Shown here one piece after another: positions 1 to 6,870 of a stretch of DNA of 11,069 nt. Source of the DNA: Flavobacteriales bacterium. GTDB lineage: Bacteria > Bacteroidota > Bacteroidia > Flavobacteriales_D > Parvicellaceae. The stretch spans positions 1 through 11,069 of the forward strand of contig JALWSJ010000413.1 of the NCBI GenBank assembly GCA_026993705.1, written 5' to 3'. The position numbers were made by a program, and so were the translations under genes. The notes under the pieces were generated by a model. The model was not told the origin of the DNA and did not search any database. It saw only the letters and a program-made list of their open reading frames with translations. Numbering within the stretch: the first letter of the stretch is position 1; the number at the start of each line of letters is the position of its first letter.

Positions 1-2
1 AC

Positions 3-68
3 AAGATTGATTTCTCACTTCAAATGAATGACGAAAAGCCTCAAAATATCAACGAACGAAAAAATTAA
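3..68 (+). CDS. Possible C-terminal end of a CDS truncated by the window edge
   Basis: An open frame enters from the left edge and runs 21 codons to a TAA at 66-68. The visible peptide starts KIDFSLQMNDEK and ends NINERKN, a polar tail. If real, it converges on the methyltransferase gene and the two stop codons overlap in the tetranucleotide TTAA (65-68), a compact tail-to-tail arrangement seen in bacterial genomes. The other two forward frames are closed within the first 30 bases. No domain can be recognised from so short a fragment, so no function is assigned. It could also be a chance open frame. Confidence 0.4.
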   Translation, partial: KIDFSLQMNDEKPQNINERKN

Positions 69-643
69 TTTTCAATCTCTATAAACAACTCTCTTCCCGA
101 ACGCTCTTTAATAGATAAATCTGTGGTGGCAATACTCACTTTGGAAAAATACTTTCTAAACAACTGCTCATAATCTTCTTTACAACCACCAAAAGGAGGA
201 TGTTCCTTGTACAACTCATCGTCAAACAGTAATCCAACCAATTTTCCTTTCGGTGCTAACAACGATTTCATTTTTTGAGCATACTCCTCTCTTAATTTCG
301 GATTCAGTGCACAAAAAAAAGTCTGTTCCACAATATAATCAAACTCTCCTTCCAAAGAAAAAAAATCGCCGATCTCAAAACCATCAAAATCAGGAACTCT
401 TTCCAAAAATAACCGCTTAGCTTCTGGAGAAACATCCAACAATGTAACATTCTTAAATCCTTTTTTCAACAAATATTCTCCCTCATAACCACTCCCGCAA
501 CCCGGTATTAAAATTCGCACCTCTTTATCCTCCACTTTATCGAAATAATGAGTTATAGCAGGCGAAGGATAGCCTATATCCCAACGATGAGAATTTTCCA
601 CATAACGTTGGCTCCAATATTTTTCATCTAAATCTAAATTCAT
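65..643 (-). CDS. TPMT-family SAM-dependent methyltransferase
   Basis: A 192-residue class I (Rossmann) methyltransferase resembling the thiopurine S-methyltransferase (TPMT) family, expected to be cytosolic. Seen in the sequence: an N-terminal YWSQRY...WDIGYPSPAI segment (about 9-30) typical of TPMT-like proteins; the SAM-binding glycine motif IPGCGSGYE at 46-54; an acidic residue D70 at the end of the second strand (VTLLD), where SAM ribose hydroxyls are normally held; GDFF at 92-95; and the motif-IV-like stretch FDYIVEQTFFCAL at 101-113. Length fits a single-domain enzyme of this family. The physiological acceptor cannot be read from sequence; family members methylate thiols and related small molecules, and 'thiopurine' is only the family name. 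The gene stands alone, with a -7-like box just upstream and repeat copy A immediately beyond that. The ATG at 641-643 gives a complete N-terminus. Confidence 0.85.
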   Translation of the reverse strand: MNLDLDEKYWSQRYVENSHRWDIGYPSPAITHYFDKVEDKEVRILIPGCGSGYEGEYLLKKGFKNVTLLDVSPEAKRLFLERVPDFDGFEIGDFFSLEGEFDYIVEQTFFCALNPKLREEYAQKMKSLLAPKGKLVGLLFDDELYKEHPPFGGCKEDYEQLFRKYFSKVSIATTDLSIKERSGRELFIEIEN

Positions 644-663
644 CTGTTTTAAGTTTTAAGAAA

Positions 664-671
664 CAAAAGTA
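664..671 (-). promoter_or_regulatory. Candidate -7 box of the methyltransferase gene
   Basis: Read on the minus strand, 671 to 664 is TACTTTTG, a full match to the Bacteroidota -7 consensus TAnnTTTG, 20 bases before the start codon. The predicted -33 position falls at the edge of repeat copy A (687 onward), and no clear TTTG element is seen there. Confidence 0.5.
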
Positions 672-686
672 CATATTTAATTTGCT

Positions 687-838
687 TTTGGGCGTTCCCC
701 TCATTTTCAAAAGAAACATATCGCTCTCGCGAAACGTTTCTTTTGAAAATGAGGGTCGGGCTATCCACTATATCTTTTGGGTTGCATAAGTGCAACAACC
801 CAAAAGGATGCCGTTTCTATCCCTAACGCGAACGGCAT
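687..838 (+). repeat. Repeat copy A: 5' module only of the hairpin-rich repeat family
   Basis: Starts TTTGGGCGTTCCCC. A perfect 20-bp stem follows, 698-717 pairing with 736-755, around an 18-nt loop containing CGCTCTCGC. Next come TCGGGCTATCC and then a second hairpin at 774-806, with outer arms CTTTTGG/CCAAAAG and inner arms GTTGCA/TGCAAC around TAAG. A third short hairpin has arms ATGCCGTT (809-816) and AACGGCAT (831-838), with CTATCCCTAACGCG in its loop region. Copies B (3831-4351, minus) and C (6871-7275, plus) share this order. Copy A has no recognisable version of the two downstream modules found in B and C, but its tail (CCCTAACGCGAACGG, then GTGC.AAGAAAA) matches the very end of copy C. 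It carries no coding sequence. Confidence 0.85.
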
Positions 839-975
839 TAGTGCTAAGAAAATGAGTTTAAGGATTTGTCAAACAATGAATCTCTAGGTACTTGAAATCC
901 GTGGGTAAAGTTCATAATTCACAATAAAAGTTTAAAACTATTGTTTATTCAAAATAAGATAAAAATTTAATATCG
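839..975. other. Intergenic spacer upstream of pckA
   Basis: AT-rich DNA between repeat copy A and the pckA -7 box. The first ~30 bases (GTGCTAAGAAAATGAG and following) resemble the tail of copy C and an internal stretch of copy B. The rest holds no gene or RNA that I can recognise. Confidence 0.5.
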
Positions 976-983
976 TAACTTTG
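976..983 (+). promoter_or_regulatory. -7 promoter box of pckA
   Basis: TAACTTTG followed by C, an exact match to the Bacteroidota TAnnTTTG box, 31 bases before the pckA ATG. The expected -33 TTTG is not obvious at 17-23 bp upstream; the region is simply A/T-rich. There is no Shine-Dalgarno sequence; the leader is A/T-rich, as usual in this phylum. Confidence 0.65.
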
Positions 984-1014
984 CAATCTAAAAACCTAAA
1001 ATTTATATAAAATA

Positions 1015-2628
1015 ATGAATGAATTTGGAATAAAACCAACCACAGCAAACTTAGACAAGTTAGGGTTGGGAAATGTAGCCAATGCATTTTGGAATTTGAC
1101 ACCTGCCGAATTGGTTGAAGAATCAATTCTCAGAGGAATGGGAGTATTAGCTGACTCTGGAGCTTTAGCTATAGATACCGGAGAATTTACTGGGCGTTCG
1201 CCAAAAGACCGTTTTATCGTAGCAGACGAAAAAACGGAAGACGCTGTTTGGTGGGGAGACATTAACATTAAATTTTCTCCCGAAAAATTTGATTTACTTT
1301 ATAATAAGGTAACAGCTTACTTACAAAACAGAGACGTTTTTGTTCGCGACAGTTACGCTTGTGCAGACGAAAACTACCGATTAAACATTCGTGTGATTAA
1401 TGAACACCCTTGGGCAAATCAGTTTGCTTACAACATGTTCTTAAGACCCACACAAGAAGAACTAAAAGACTTTAATCCTGAATGGACACTTATTAGTGCT
1501 CCCGGATTTTATGCCAACCCTGAAACAGACGGAACACGTCAACACAATTTTGCTATATTAAACTTTACGAAGAAAATAATATTAATTGGAGGAACAGGAT
1601 ATACCGGAGAAATCAAAAAAGGAATTTTTTCTGTACTGAACTTCATCTTACCACATGAAAAAAACGTGCTTTCTATGCACTGTTCTGCTAACGTAGGTAA
1701 AGAAGGTGATACAGCTATATTTTTTGGATTATCAGGAACCGGAAAAACCACCCTTTCTGCCGATCCTAACCGTAAATTAATCGGAGACGACGAACACGGA
1801 TGGACAGAAAATACTGTATTTAATATTGAAGGAGGATGCTATGCTAAATGTATCGATTTAAGTGCAGAGAAAGAACCTCAAATTTGGAATGCAATTAAAT
1901 TTGGTTCTATCTTAGAAAATATCAATTTCTACGAAAATACATCAACAGTTGATTTTGCTGATAAATCAAAAACAGAAAACACAAGGGTTAGTTATCCGAT
2001 TTATTATATCGATAACATACAAGAAGGGAGCATAGGTTCAACACCTAAAAACATTTTCTTTTTAACCGCTGATGCTTTCGGTGTATTGCCTCCGATTTCA
2101 AGATTGACAAAAGCTCAAGCTATGTATCATTTTATTTCAGGATATACAGCAAAAGTAGCTGGAACAGAAGCAGGAATAACAGAGCCTGTAACAGCATTCT
2201 CGGCTTGTTTTGGTGCTCCATTTTTACCGCTTCACCCTACAGTTTACGCTGAAATGCTAGGGAAAAAGATGACAGAAAACAACGTAAATGTTTGGTTAAT
2301 CAATACCGGATGGACAGGAGGTCCTTACGGTGTGGGTGAACGAATGAGTTTAAAATACACAAGAGCAATGATTACTGCTGCTCTTGAAGGAAAATTAAAC
2401 GATGTGGAATACACTAAACACGAAGTTTTTGGTTTAGAAATGCCTACAAGTTGTCCTAATGTACCTACTGAAGTACTTAACCCTAAAAACACTTGGAAAG
2501 ACAAAGAAGCATACGATGCTAAAGCTAATCATTTAGCAGAACAATTCATCGCTAACTTTGCTCAATTTGAAGATGGAGCAAATGATGAAATTATGAGTGC
2601 TGCTCCAAAAGTTAAAACTACAGCGTAA
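1015..2628 (+). CDS. pckA: Phosphoenolpyruvate carboxykinase (ATP)
   Basis: A 537-residue cytosolic enzyme (EC 4.1.1.49) that interconverts oxaloacetate + ATP and PEP + CO2 + ADP, the entry step of gluconeogenesis from TCA intermediates. Full length for the ATP-dependent family. Visible motifs: substrate-binding FTGRSPKDRF at 58-67 (R61); GYTGEIKKG with Y196 and K201 near the metal/substrate site; SMHCSANVG with H222; the P-loop GLSGTGKTT at 238-246; the kinase-2 metal-binding motif IGDDEHGW at 256-263; ENTRVSYPI with R324; and the C-domain signatures TEAGITEPVTAFSACFG (384-400) and INTGWTGGPYGVGERM (429-444). No key residue appears missing. The GTP-dependent class has a different sequence, so the ATP type is well supported. 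The ATG at 1015 follows an A/T-rich leader and a canonical -7 box; a strong terminator follows, so the gene is probably monocistronic. Confidence 0.98.
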   Translation: MNEFGIKPTTANLDKLGLGNVANAFWNLTPAELVEESILRGMGVLADSGALAIDTGEFTGRSPKDRFIVADEKTEDAVWWGDINIKFSPEKFDLLYNKVTAYLQNRDVFVRDSYACADENYRLNIRVINEHPWANQFAYNMFLRPTQEELKDFNPEWTLISAPGFYANPETDGTRQHNFAILNFTKKIILIGGTGYTGEIKKGIFSVLNFILPHEKNVLSMHCSANVGKEGDTAIFFGLSGTGKTTLSADPNRKLIGDDEHGWTENTVFNIEGGCYAKCIDLSAEKEPQIWNAIKFGSILENINFYENTSTVDFADKSKTENTRVSYPIYYIDNIQEGSIGSTPKNIFFLTADAFGVLPPISRLTKAQAMYHFISGYTAKVAGTEAGITEPVTAFSACFGAPFLPLHPTVYAEMLGKKMTENNVNVWLINTGWTGGPYGVGERMSLKYTRAMITAALEGKLNDVEYTKHEVFGLEMPTSCPNVPTEVLNPKNTWKDKEAYDAKANHLAEQFIANFAQFEDGANDEIMSAAPKVKTTA

Positions 2629-2650
2629 GTATTTCTTTATTATTTATAAC

Positions 2651-2681
2651 AAAAAGGCACGATAAAATCGTGCCTTTTTTT
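2651..2681 (+). terminator. Rho-independent terminator of pckA
   Basis: Stem GGCACGAT (2656-2663) / ATCGTGCC (2667-2674) with an AAA loop, preceded by five A and followed by seven T. It begins 22 bases after the pckA stop. The A/T flanks extend the stem, so it may also stop transcription from the other strand. Confidence 0.93.
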
Positions 2682-3037
2682 GTGCAATCAACTTACAAAC
2701 TATTTGCAAATTAATACCGTTGAAATACTACTTGAAAATTGAATAGATACTCATTTCACCTTAAATCTTCTCTATTATCGATTCTTTTTCACCATCATTA
2801 TCAACACGATAACTGCGGTTAAAAAATTTCTCTAGCCCTGAATCTTTTTGTTTGTATAATGAGTTTTGCAACGGTAATTTTGTGCTTTTTAAACGGTTTT
2901 ACACCACAACTCAATTTAAACAACTTTACTACATTAAACCTTCACACGTATAACATAACACTACAATACACCCCAACAAAAACGCGACTCCAAACAAATG
3001 AAGTCGCCTTTAAGAGAACTATACAACTATACTTACA
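2682..3037. other. Intergenic region between pckA terminator and lipoprotein gene, no convincing gene
   Basis: About 350 bases of low-complexity AT-rich DNA. A forward ATG frame at 2859-3077 is Thr/Asn/Leu-rich, overlaps the lipoprotein gene end and has no recognisable motif, so it is not called. On the minus strand, codons 2898 down to 2764 are open for 45 codons without a start and end in TAA (2761-2763), possibly a decayed gene end. The only structured element is the short inverted repeat at 2984-3007. Confidence 0.5.
2984..3007 (-). terminator. Weak candidate terminator of the lipoprotein gene
   Basis: Inverted repeat GCGACT (2984-2989) / AGTCGC (3002-3007) with a 12-nt spacer, about 30 bases past the lipoprotein stop. 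Read on the minus strand, the second arm is followed by GTTTTTG. The stem is short and the loop large, so termination is only suggested. Confidence 0.4.
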
Positions 3038-3598
3038 CTACGGTCTTTTTATTATGATTAATGGTACTACCACTTGATCTCCATTTGCATTTACAAATGT
3101 TCCTTGAAGTGCTACTTGATATCGATTTGAAACATCTATTCCTAAAAAGTGGGTTGCTGACGATACAAGTGTATAATCTTCCCAAGATGAAGTTGCTTGG
3201 TTATAGATATTGATTGCACTTAATTTATCTGAATACATTCCGGTTGTCATTAATTCATTATTCGTCAAACCTCCATTGTTGGATGTTTTAATTGTGATTG
3301 CAGAATAATCCGGAGCAGAAAAATGCGTAAAATAAATTGTATTTGAGAATGCTAAAGTAGAATCATATACGATAGTGCTATCAGCGGCAATGTTATCTAC
3401 TAAATCTACGAATGTTATAAGCGAATCGGTTGTATTGTTGTTTGTGGTGTCTGTTGAGGTTCCTCCTCCGTTACCGCTCCCGCTTCCATTATTGTCGTTT
3501 GTTTGTTGCTGTTGTTCCGGTGCTGCTTCTTTTTTACATGATACAGTCGCTAAAGATAGACCTAAAAGTGCGATTAATGTGATTCTTAAAGTTTTCAT
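3038..3598 (-). CDS. Small predicted lipoprotein of unknown function
   Basis: 186 residues. The N-terminus MKTLRITLIALLGLSLATVS followed by C21 is a type II signal peptide with an acceptable though atypical lipobox (T-V-S-C), and KK follows the cysteine. The mature protein would be lipid-anchored and periplasmic or outer-membrane associated. Residues 28-58 form a disordered-looking linker of Gln, Asn, Gly, Ser and Thr (QQQQ, GSGSGNGGG, TTNNNTT). From about 59 to the end there is a single alternating hydrophobic/polar region rich in Ser/Thr/Tyr, ending VVVPLIIIKRP, probably a small beta-rich domain. I do not recognise the domain. It is transcribed away from pckA's end and divergently from repeat copy B, with no partner gene in the same direction. 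The stop is TAG (3038-3040) and the ATG at 3596-3598 fits the signal peptide exactly. Confidence 0.75.
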   Translation of the reverse strand: MKTLRITLIALLGLSLATVSCKKEAAPEQQQQTNDNNGSGSGNGGGTSTDTTNNNTTDSLITFVDLVDNIAADSTIVYDSTLAFSNTIYFTHFSAPDYSAITIKTSNNGGLTNNELMTTGMYSDKLSAINIYNQATSSWEDYTLVSSATHFLGIDVSNRYQVALQGTFVNANGDQVVVPLIIIKRP

Positions 3599-3830
3599 AA
3601 TGTTAGATTTTTATAGGTTATTTGATTTAAATTATTTTTTATTGGTGAGCTCACATAAGGAAACGGCAATGTTTTAATAAATGGGGGGAGAAAAAATAAA
3701 AATTATTACTTTTTTTAGAAATGAAAGTTAAAACATTGATTTGCACTATTATAAATGTTGTTTTTTGTAAAAAAAAATAATTAAAAATTATAAATTCAAT
3801 TTTCTTTGTATTTATTTCATGTTTTATTCC
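3599..3830. other. AT-rich spacer upstream of the lipoprotein gene
   Basis: Extremely AT-rich DNA with long A and T runs. It contains a perfect 10-bp palindrome GTGAGCTCAC at 3645-3654, 46 bases before the lipoprotein ATG, which could be an operator but is unproven. I found no TAnnTTTG box for the minus strand. The right end (about 3795-3830) carries a degenerate version of the conserved tail that follows the repeats (CAAAGAAAA..GAAT on the minus strand). Confidence 0.4.
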
Positions 3831-3832
3831 GC

Positions 3833-3956
3833 GTTAGGGATTATTAAGCGACTGTGAAAAACAGTTGAGTTTTTGAGCTAACGTAAAAATATTGGCTGTT
3901 TTATAATCATCTGATTGTCAGTATTATATTTTTACGTTAGTTGGAGTATCCCTAAC
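3833..3956 (-). repeat. 3' module of repeat copy B (inverted partner of 7152-7273)
   Basis: About 125 bp bounded by GTTAGGGAT (3833-3841) and its inverse ATCCCTAAC (3948-3956). Contains a perfect 15-bp stem, CTAACGTAAAAATAT (3878-3892) with ATATTTTTACGTTAG (3926-3940), and a small hairpin ACTGT-GAAAA-ACAGT. By eye it differs from the copy C module at about seven substitutions plus a 2-base indel, far more similar than the other modules. Confidence 0.85.
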
Positions 3957-4105
3957 CTGTGTAAAATGAACACCATAAAATGTTTTTAGTTCCTTTATCT
4001 TTCTTCAAAAAATCTTTCCATAGTGGGTGCTATGCAAAGATTTTTTTTATCGTCTAAAGAAACTAAAACTCATTTTCTTATCGCTCTTTTTACACACGTC
4101 AGACT

Positions 4106-4191
4106 GTCTAAAAACCTTAGTTACCGTAAAAACAATTACTAATTATCAGTGTGTTACGGCTCGTTTTTGTGCTTTTTTAGGGTTTTTATAC
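4106..4191. repeat. Structured insert present only in repeat copy B
   Basis: Nested inverted repeats: GTCTAAAAACC (4106-4116) with GGTTTTTATAC (4181-4191), one mismatch, enclosing CCGTAA (4124-4129) with TTACGG (4154-4159). Copies A and C have no equivalent. On either side, copy B resumes sequence alignable with copies A and C. Confidence 0.55.
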
Positions 4192-4451
4192 ACTCTCACG
4201 TTAGGGATAGAACGGCGTGTTTGAACTCCTTTTGTGTTGTTGCACTTATGCAACACAAAAGAGTGAGTAGTGATAGCCCGACCATTACTGCGTAAAAAAG
4301 TAATATAGTACAACGAAATTGCTTTTTTATGCTGTAATGGGAACGCCCAAACTATCCACCCTCAATAAAATTCTATTACCTTAAATCCGCAAGTGATTTC
4401 GTTATGAAAAGTCAAAATGCGTATTTAATGTATTACAATAAAATGACATTA

Positions 4452-4487
4452 TTTTGCGGACAAAAATATCTTTTAGCAGTTCCTTTG
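4452..4487 (+). promoter_or_regulatory. Candidate promoter of the TonB receptor gene
   Basis: TTTTG at 4452-4456 and TTCCTTTGC at 4480-4488 are separated by 23 bases, an acceptable layout for the TTTG / TAnnTTTG Bacteroidota promoter with one mismatch in the -7 box. It would start transcription around 4493-4495, almost at the start codon. A perfect box, TAAATTTG, lies at 4493-4500 but overlaps the proposed start. Confidence 0.35.
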
Positions 4488-4497
4488 CGTCCTAAAT

Positions 4498-6867
4498 TTG
4501 AAGGAAGTGAATCATTGGAATAAACTATTGAGCTTTTTCTGGTTATTGGGAATTGTTAATTTTGGTAGTGCCCAAAGCATAACTCAAGTGGTGAAAGGAG
4601 TGGTTACCGATGCTTTTACAGGAGCTCCTATTCCTGATGTACATGTTGATTTACGTATTGAAGACAGTATTGTCAAGCGAACGGTTACTAGTTCGAACGG
4701 TGCGTATAGATTCGAAAAAGTTGACCTTAATATTTACGATCTCACGTTTTCGCACATTGCATACAAGCCACTTCTTATTGCAGATGTTACAGTGTATTCT
4801 AAAAAAGAAAGTGTCGTTAATGCTCATTTGGAATTTGTTTCTCACACAATGGATGAAGCTACGATTGTTGCTCCTGAAAAAGAACGAGGTGTTACCAATA
4901 ACCGAATGGCTACAGTAAGTGCCTATTCCATAAGAGCTAAAGATGCTCGACGACTTGCCGGTGCTCTCGATGACCCTATTCGTGCAGCCGGAACTTTACC
5001 GGGTGTAACTCCTAGTGCTGCCTTCTCTGAAAACTTTATTTCTATTCGTGGCAATTCTCCTCGTGGGTTAAAGTACATTATGAATGGTGCTGAAATACCC
5101 AACCCGACACACTTTGCTCGAATTGGTAGCTCGGGAGGTACTTTTACCATTTTTAGTATGCAAATGCTTGATAACAGTGATTTCTTCTCGGGAGCTTTTC
5201 CAGCTGAATACGGAAATGCTCTTGCCGGCGTGTTTGATGTCCGCTTTAGAACGGGAAATACCGATAAAAAAGAATATACTTTTCAGTTAGGTACATTAGG
5301 TATTGATTTTTCCGCCGAAGGTCCTATGGACAAGAAAAAGAAAAAATCATTTTTGGTCAACTATCGTTACGCAACTGTTGGTACGGCGAGATTAATAGGA
5401 TACCCGACAGAACCAACCTATCAAGATTTATCTTTTAACCTGAACTTTCCTCTCAAAAAAGGAGGAAATATAAACCTGTTCTCCATTATGGGAACTAGCG
5501 ACCGAAAAAGAATTGCCGTACGCGACAGTAATCTTTGGGAAAAGGACATTGACCGATACAACCTAAATCTCCATAGCGACATGCTTACTTTTGGCACAAA
5601 TTACAACCGATTAATTGGAGAAAAATCGGTCTTTAATCTTATGGCAATGATTAGCGGTACCGATCAAACCGATAATAAAAATTACATCACAAATGAATAT
5701 ACCGAACTCACAAAAAGCATAAACGAATATTCTTCCCTTCCCTTAAGTCTTGCCTCTTATTTCAAGCATCAATTTAACGCTAAACACAGTAACAAAACCG
5801 GAGTTTCAGTTGTTTATACCCATCATAATTGGAGTGCCGGAAAATACAATTACACTACCTCAACACTAGATACCCTTGTAGCAGGAAAAGGAACATCTCT
5901 TACCGTTCAAGCCTACACGCAATCAAAATATGTATGGAATAGAAAGTGGACTTCGATTTTCGGCGTACATTATTTATATCATAATGTTAATAACCACCAA
6001 AGTATTGAACCAAGAACGGGAATCACCTACACCATTAATTCCAAAAACCAATTGGCTTTCGGTTACGGACTACACAGTCAAATAGAGAATTATGCTATTT
6101 ACCGTTACCAACAAAAAGACAGTTTAGGCAGTATTTACTACCCTAATCAACACCTAAACTTTGCAAAAGCCAACCACTTTGTTCTCTCCTATAAGACTAA
6201 AGTCATCTCCAATCACAACTTAAAGATAGAAGTCTATTATCAATACCTTTATAATATTCCCACCGAAGCAAACGGCAGTTATTCGGTTGTCAATATCGGA
6301 GAGCTAAGCGATATTAGACCACTAATCAATAAAGGCAAGGCACTTAACAAAGGTATAGACATCGGCTTAGAACGCTATACAAACGACGGGCTATACTATA
6401 TGATAAACTCAAGCATTTTCCATTCAATCTATCAAGGTGGCGACGGAATATGGCGACACACACAATACGATTACGGCTACAACGTCCGTTTTCTAGCCGG
6501 AAAAGATTACATCATCGGAGAAAAGAAAAACAAAAAAAACTATGTCGGTTGGAATACAAACGTAGCTATGGTAGACGGAGCTCCTTACACTCCGATAGAT
6601 TTGACCAATTCTCGTCTGCAACATGAAACCGTACTTAACGAAAACCAAGCCTTTAGCAAAAGAGGAAAAGACCTCTTGTTCGTTGATGTAACATTAACCT
6701 ACAAAATCAACAAGCCCAAACATACCTCTATTTGGACATTACAAATAAAAAACCTCTTTTCCAACGGTAACGCATTGTATAGAGAATACGACTCAGTGCT
6801 AGACAAAGCCGTAACCATTCCCTCATCAAGTTTCTTTCCGAACTTAAGTTATAAAGTGCAGTTTTAA
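4498..6867 (+). CDS. TonB-dependent outer-membrane receptor with N-terminal CarboxypepD_reg-like domain
   Basis: 789 residues from the TTG at 4498. It is an outer-membrane beta-barrel that imports a ligand using TonB/ExbBD energy; the ligand cannot be inferred. Signal peptide about 1-26 (hydrophobic LLSFFWLLGIV, ending GSAQ). A carboxypeptidase-regulatory-like Ig-type domain spans about 30-114 (VVKGVVTDAFTGAPIPDVHV). The plug spans about 145-255, with DDPIRAAGTLPGV, ISIRGNSPRG, MNGAEIPNPTHF and AEYGNALAGVFDV. The remainder is barrel, ending with the usual terminal phenylalanine (SYKVQF). Shorter than SusC/RagA proteins and without a SusD partner, so probably not a Sus-type glycan system. No clear TonB box seen. 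No ATG is available before the signal peptide: the first is around residue 118. The start is therefore TTG 4498 or GTG 4507. Flanked by inverted repeats B and C, with copy C beginning 4 bases after the TAA. Confidence 0.93.
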   Translation: MKEVNHWNKLLSFFWLLGIVNFGSAQSITQVVKGVVTDAFTGAPIPDVHVDLRIEDSIVKRTVTSSNGAYRFEKVDLNIYDLTFSHIAYKPLLIADVTVYSKKESVVNAHLEFVSHTMDEATIVAPEKERGVTNNRMATVSAYSIRAKDARRLAGALDDPIRAAGTLPGVTPSAAFSENFISIRGNSPRGLKYIMNGAEIPNPTHFARIGSSGGTFTIFSMQMLDNSDFFSGAFPAEYGNALAGVFDVRFRTGNTDKKEYTFQLGTLGIDFSAEGPMDKKKKKSFLVNYRYATVGTARLIGYPTEPTYQDLSFNLNFPLKKGGNINLFSIMGTSDRKRIAVRDSNLWEKDIDRYNLNLHSDMLTFGTNYNRLIGEKSVFNLMAMISGTDQTDNKNYITNEYTELTKSINEYSSLPLSLASYFKHQFNAKHSNKTGVSVVYTHHNWSAGKYNYTTSTLDTLVAGKGTSLTVQAYTQSKYVWNRKWTSIFGVHYLYHNVNNHQSIEPRTGITYTINSKNQLAFGYGLHSQIENYAIYRYQQKDSLGSIYYPNQHLNFAKANHFVLSYKTKVISNHNLKIEVYYQYLYNIPTEANGSYSVVNIGELSDIRPLINKGKALNKGIDIGLERYTNDGLYYMINSSIFHSIYQGGDGIWRHTQYDYGYNVRFLAGKDYIIGEKKNKKNYVGWNTNVAMVDGAPYTPIDLTNSRLQHETVLNENQAFSKRGKDLLFVDVTLTYKINKPKHTSIWTLQIKNLFSNGNALYREYDSVLDKAVTIPSSSFFPNLSYKVQF

Positions 6868-6870
6868 TGA

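Larger units (their letters stand above)
3831..4351 (-). repeat. Repeat copy B: long composite hairpin-rich element
   Basis: Read on the minus strand from 4351. 5' module (4351-4197): TTTGGGCGTTCCC, a long imperfect stem (4318-4340 with 4282-4304, 20 of 23 positions paired), TCGGGCTATC, then the 33-nt hairpin 4229-4261 whose core GTTGCATAAGTGCAAC is identical to copy A, then CTATCCCTAAC. A copy-specific structured insert follows (about 4191-4090). The middle module has hairpin 4007-4023/4030-4046 with GCATAG/CTATGG flanking the loop. The 3' module is 3956-3833, bounded by GTTAGGGAT inverted repeats. Inverted relative to copy C and ending 146 bases before the TonB receptor start. The small forward open frame at 4027-4224 lies entirely inside this structured DNA and is not a gene. 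Confidence 0.85.

Noticed and set aside
996..1268. Reverse-strand open frame inside the start of pckA
   Set aside because: Lies entirely opposite the strongly supported pckA reading frame; a shadow.
2859..3077. Forward 72-codon open frame before and overlapping the lipoprotein gene end
   Set aside because: Low-complexity Thr/Asn/Leu composition, no motif, and overlap with a better supported gene on the other strand.
3375..3677. Forward open frame of 100 codons opposite the lipoprotein N-terminus
   Set aside because: It reads the complement of the Gly/Ser/Gln linker and signal peptide (Pro-Leu and Cys runs); the minus-strand lipoprotein explains the sequence.
4027..4224. Forward 65-codon open frame
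   Set aside because: Falls wholly within the hairpins of repeat copy B; not conserved in copy C.
4498..6867. SusC-type glycan importer
   Set aside because: Shorter than SusC/RagA proteins, no SusD gene next to it, and no polysaccharide-degradation genes in the window.
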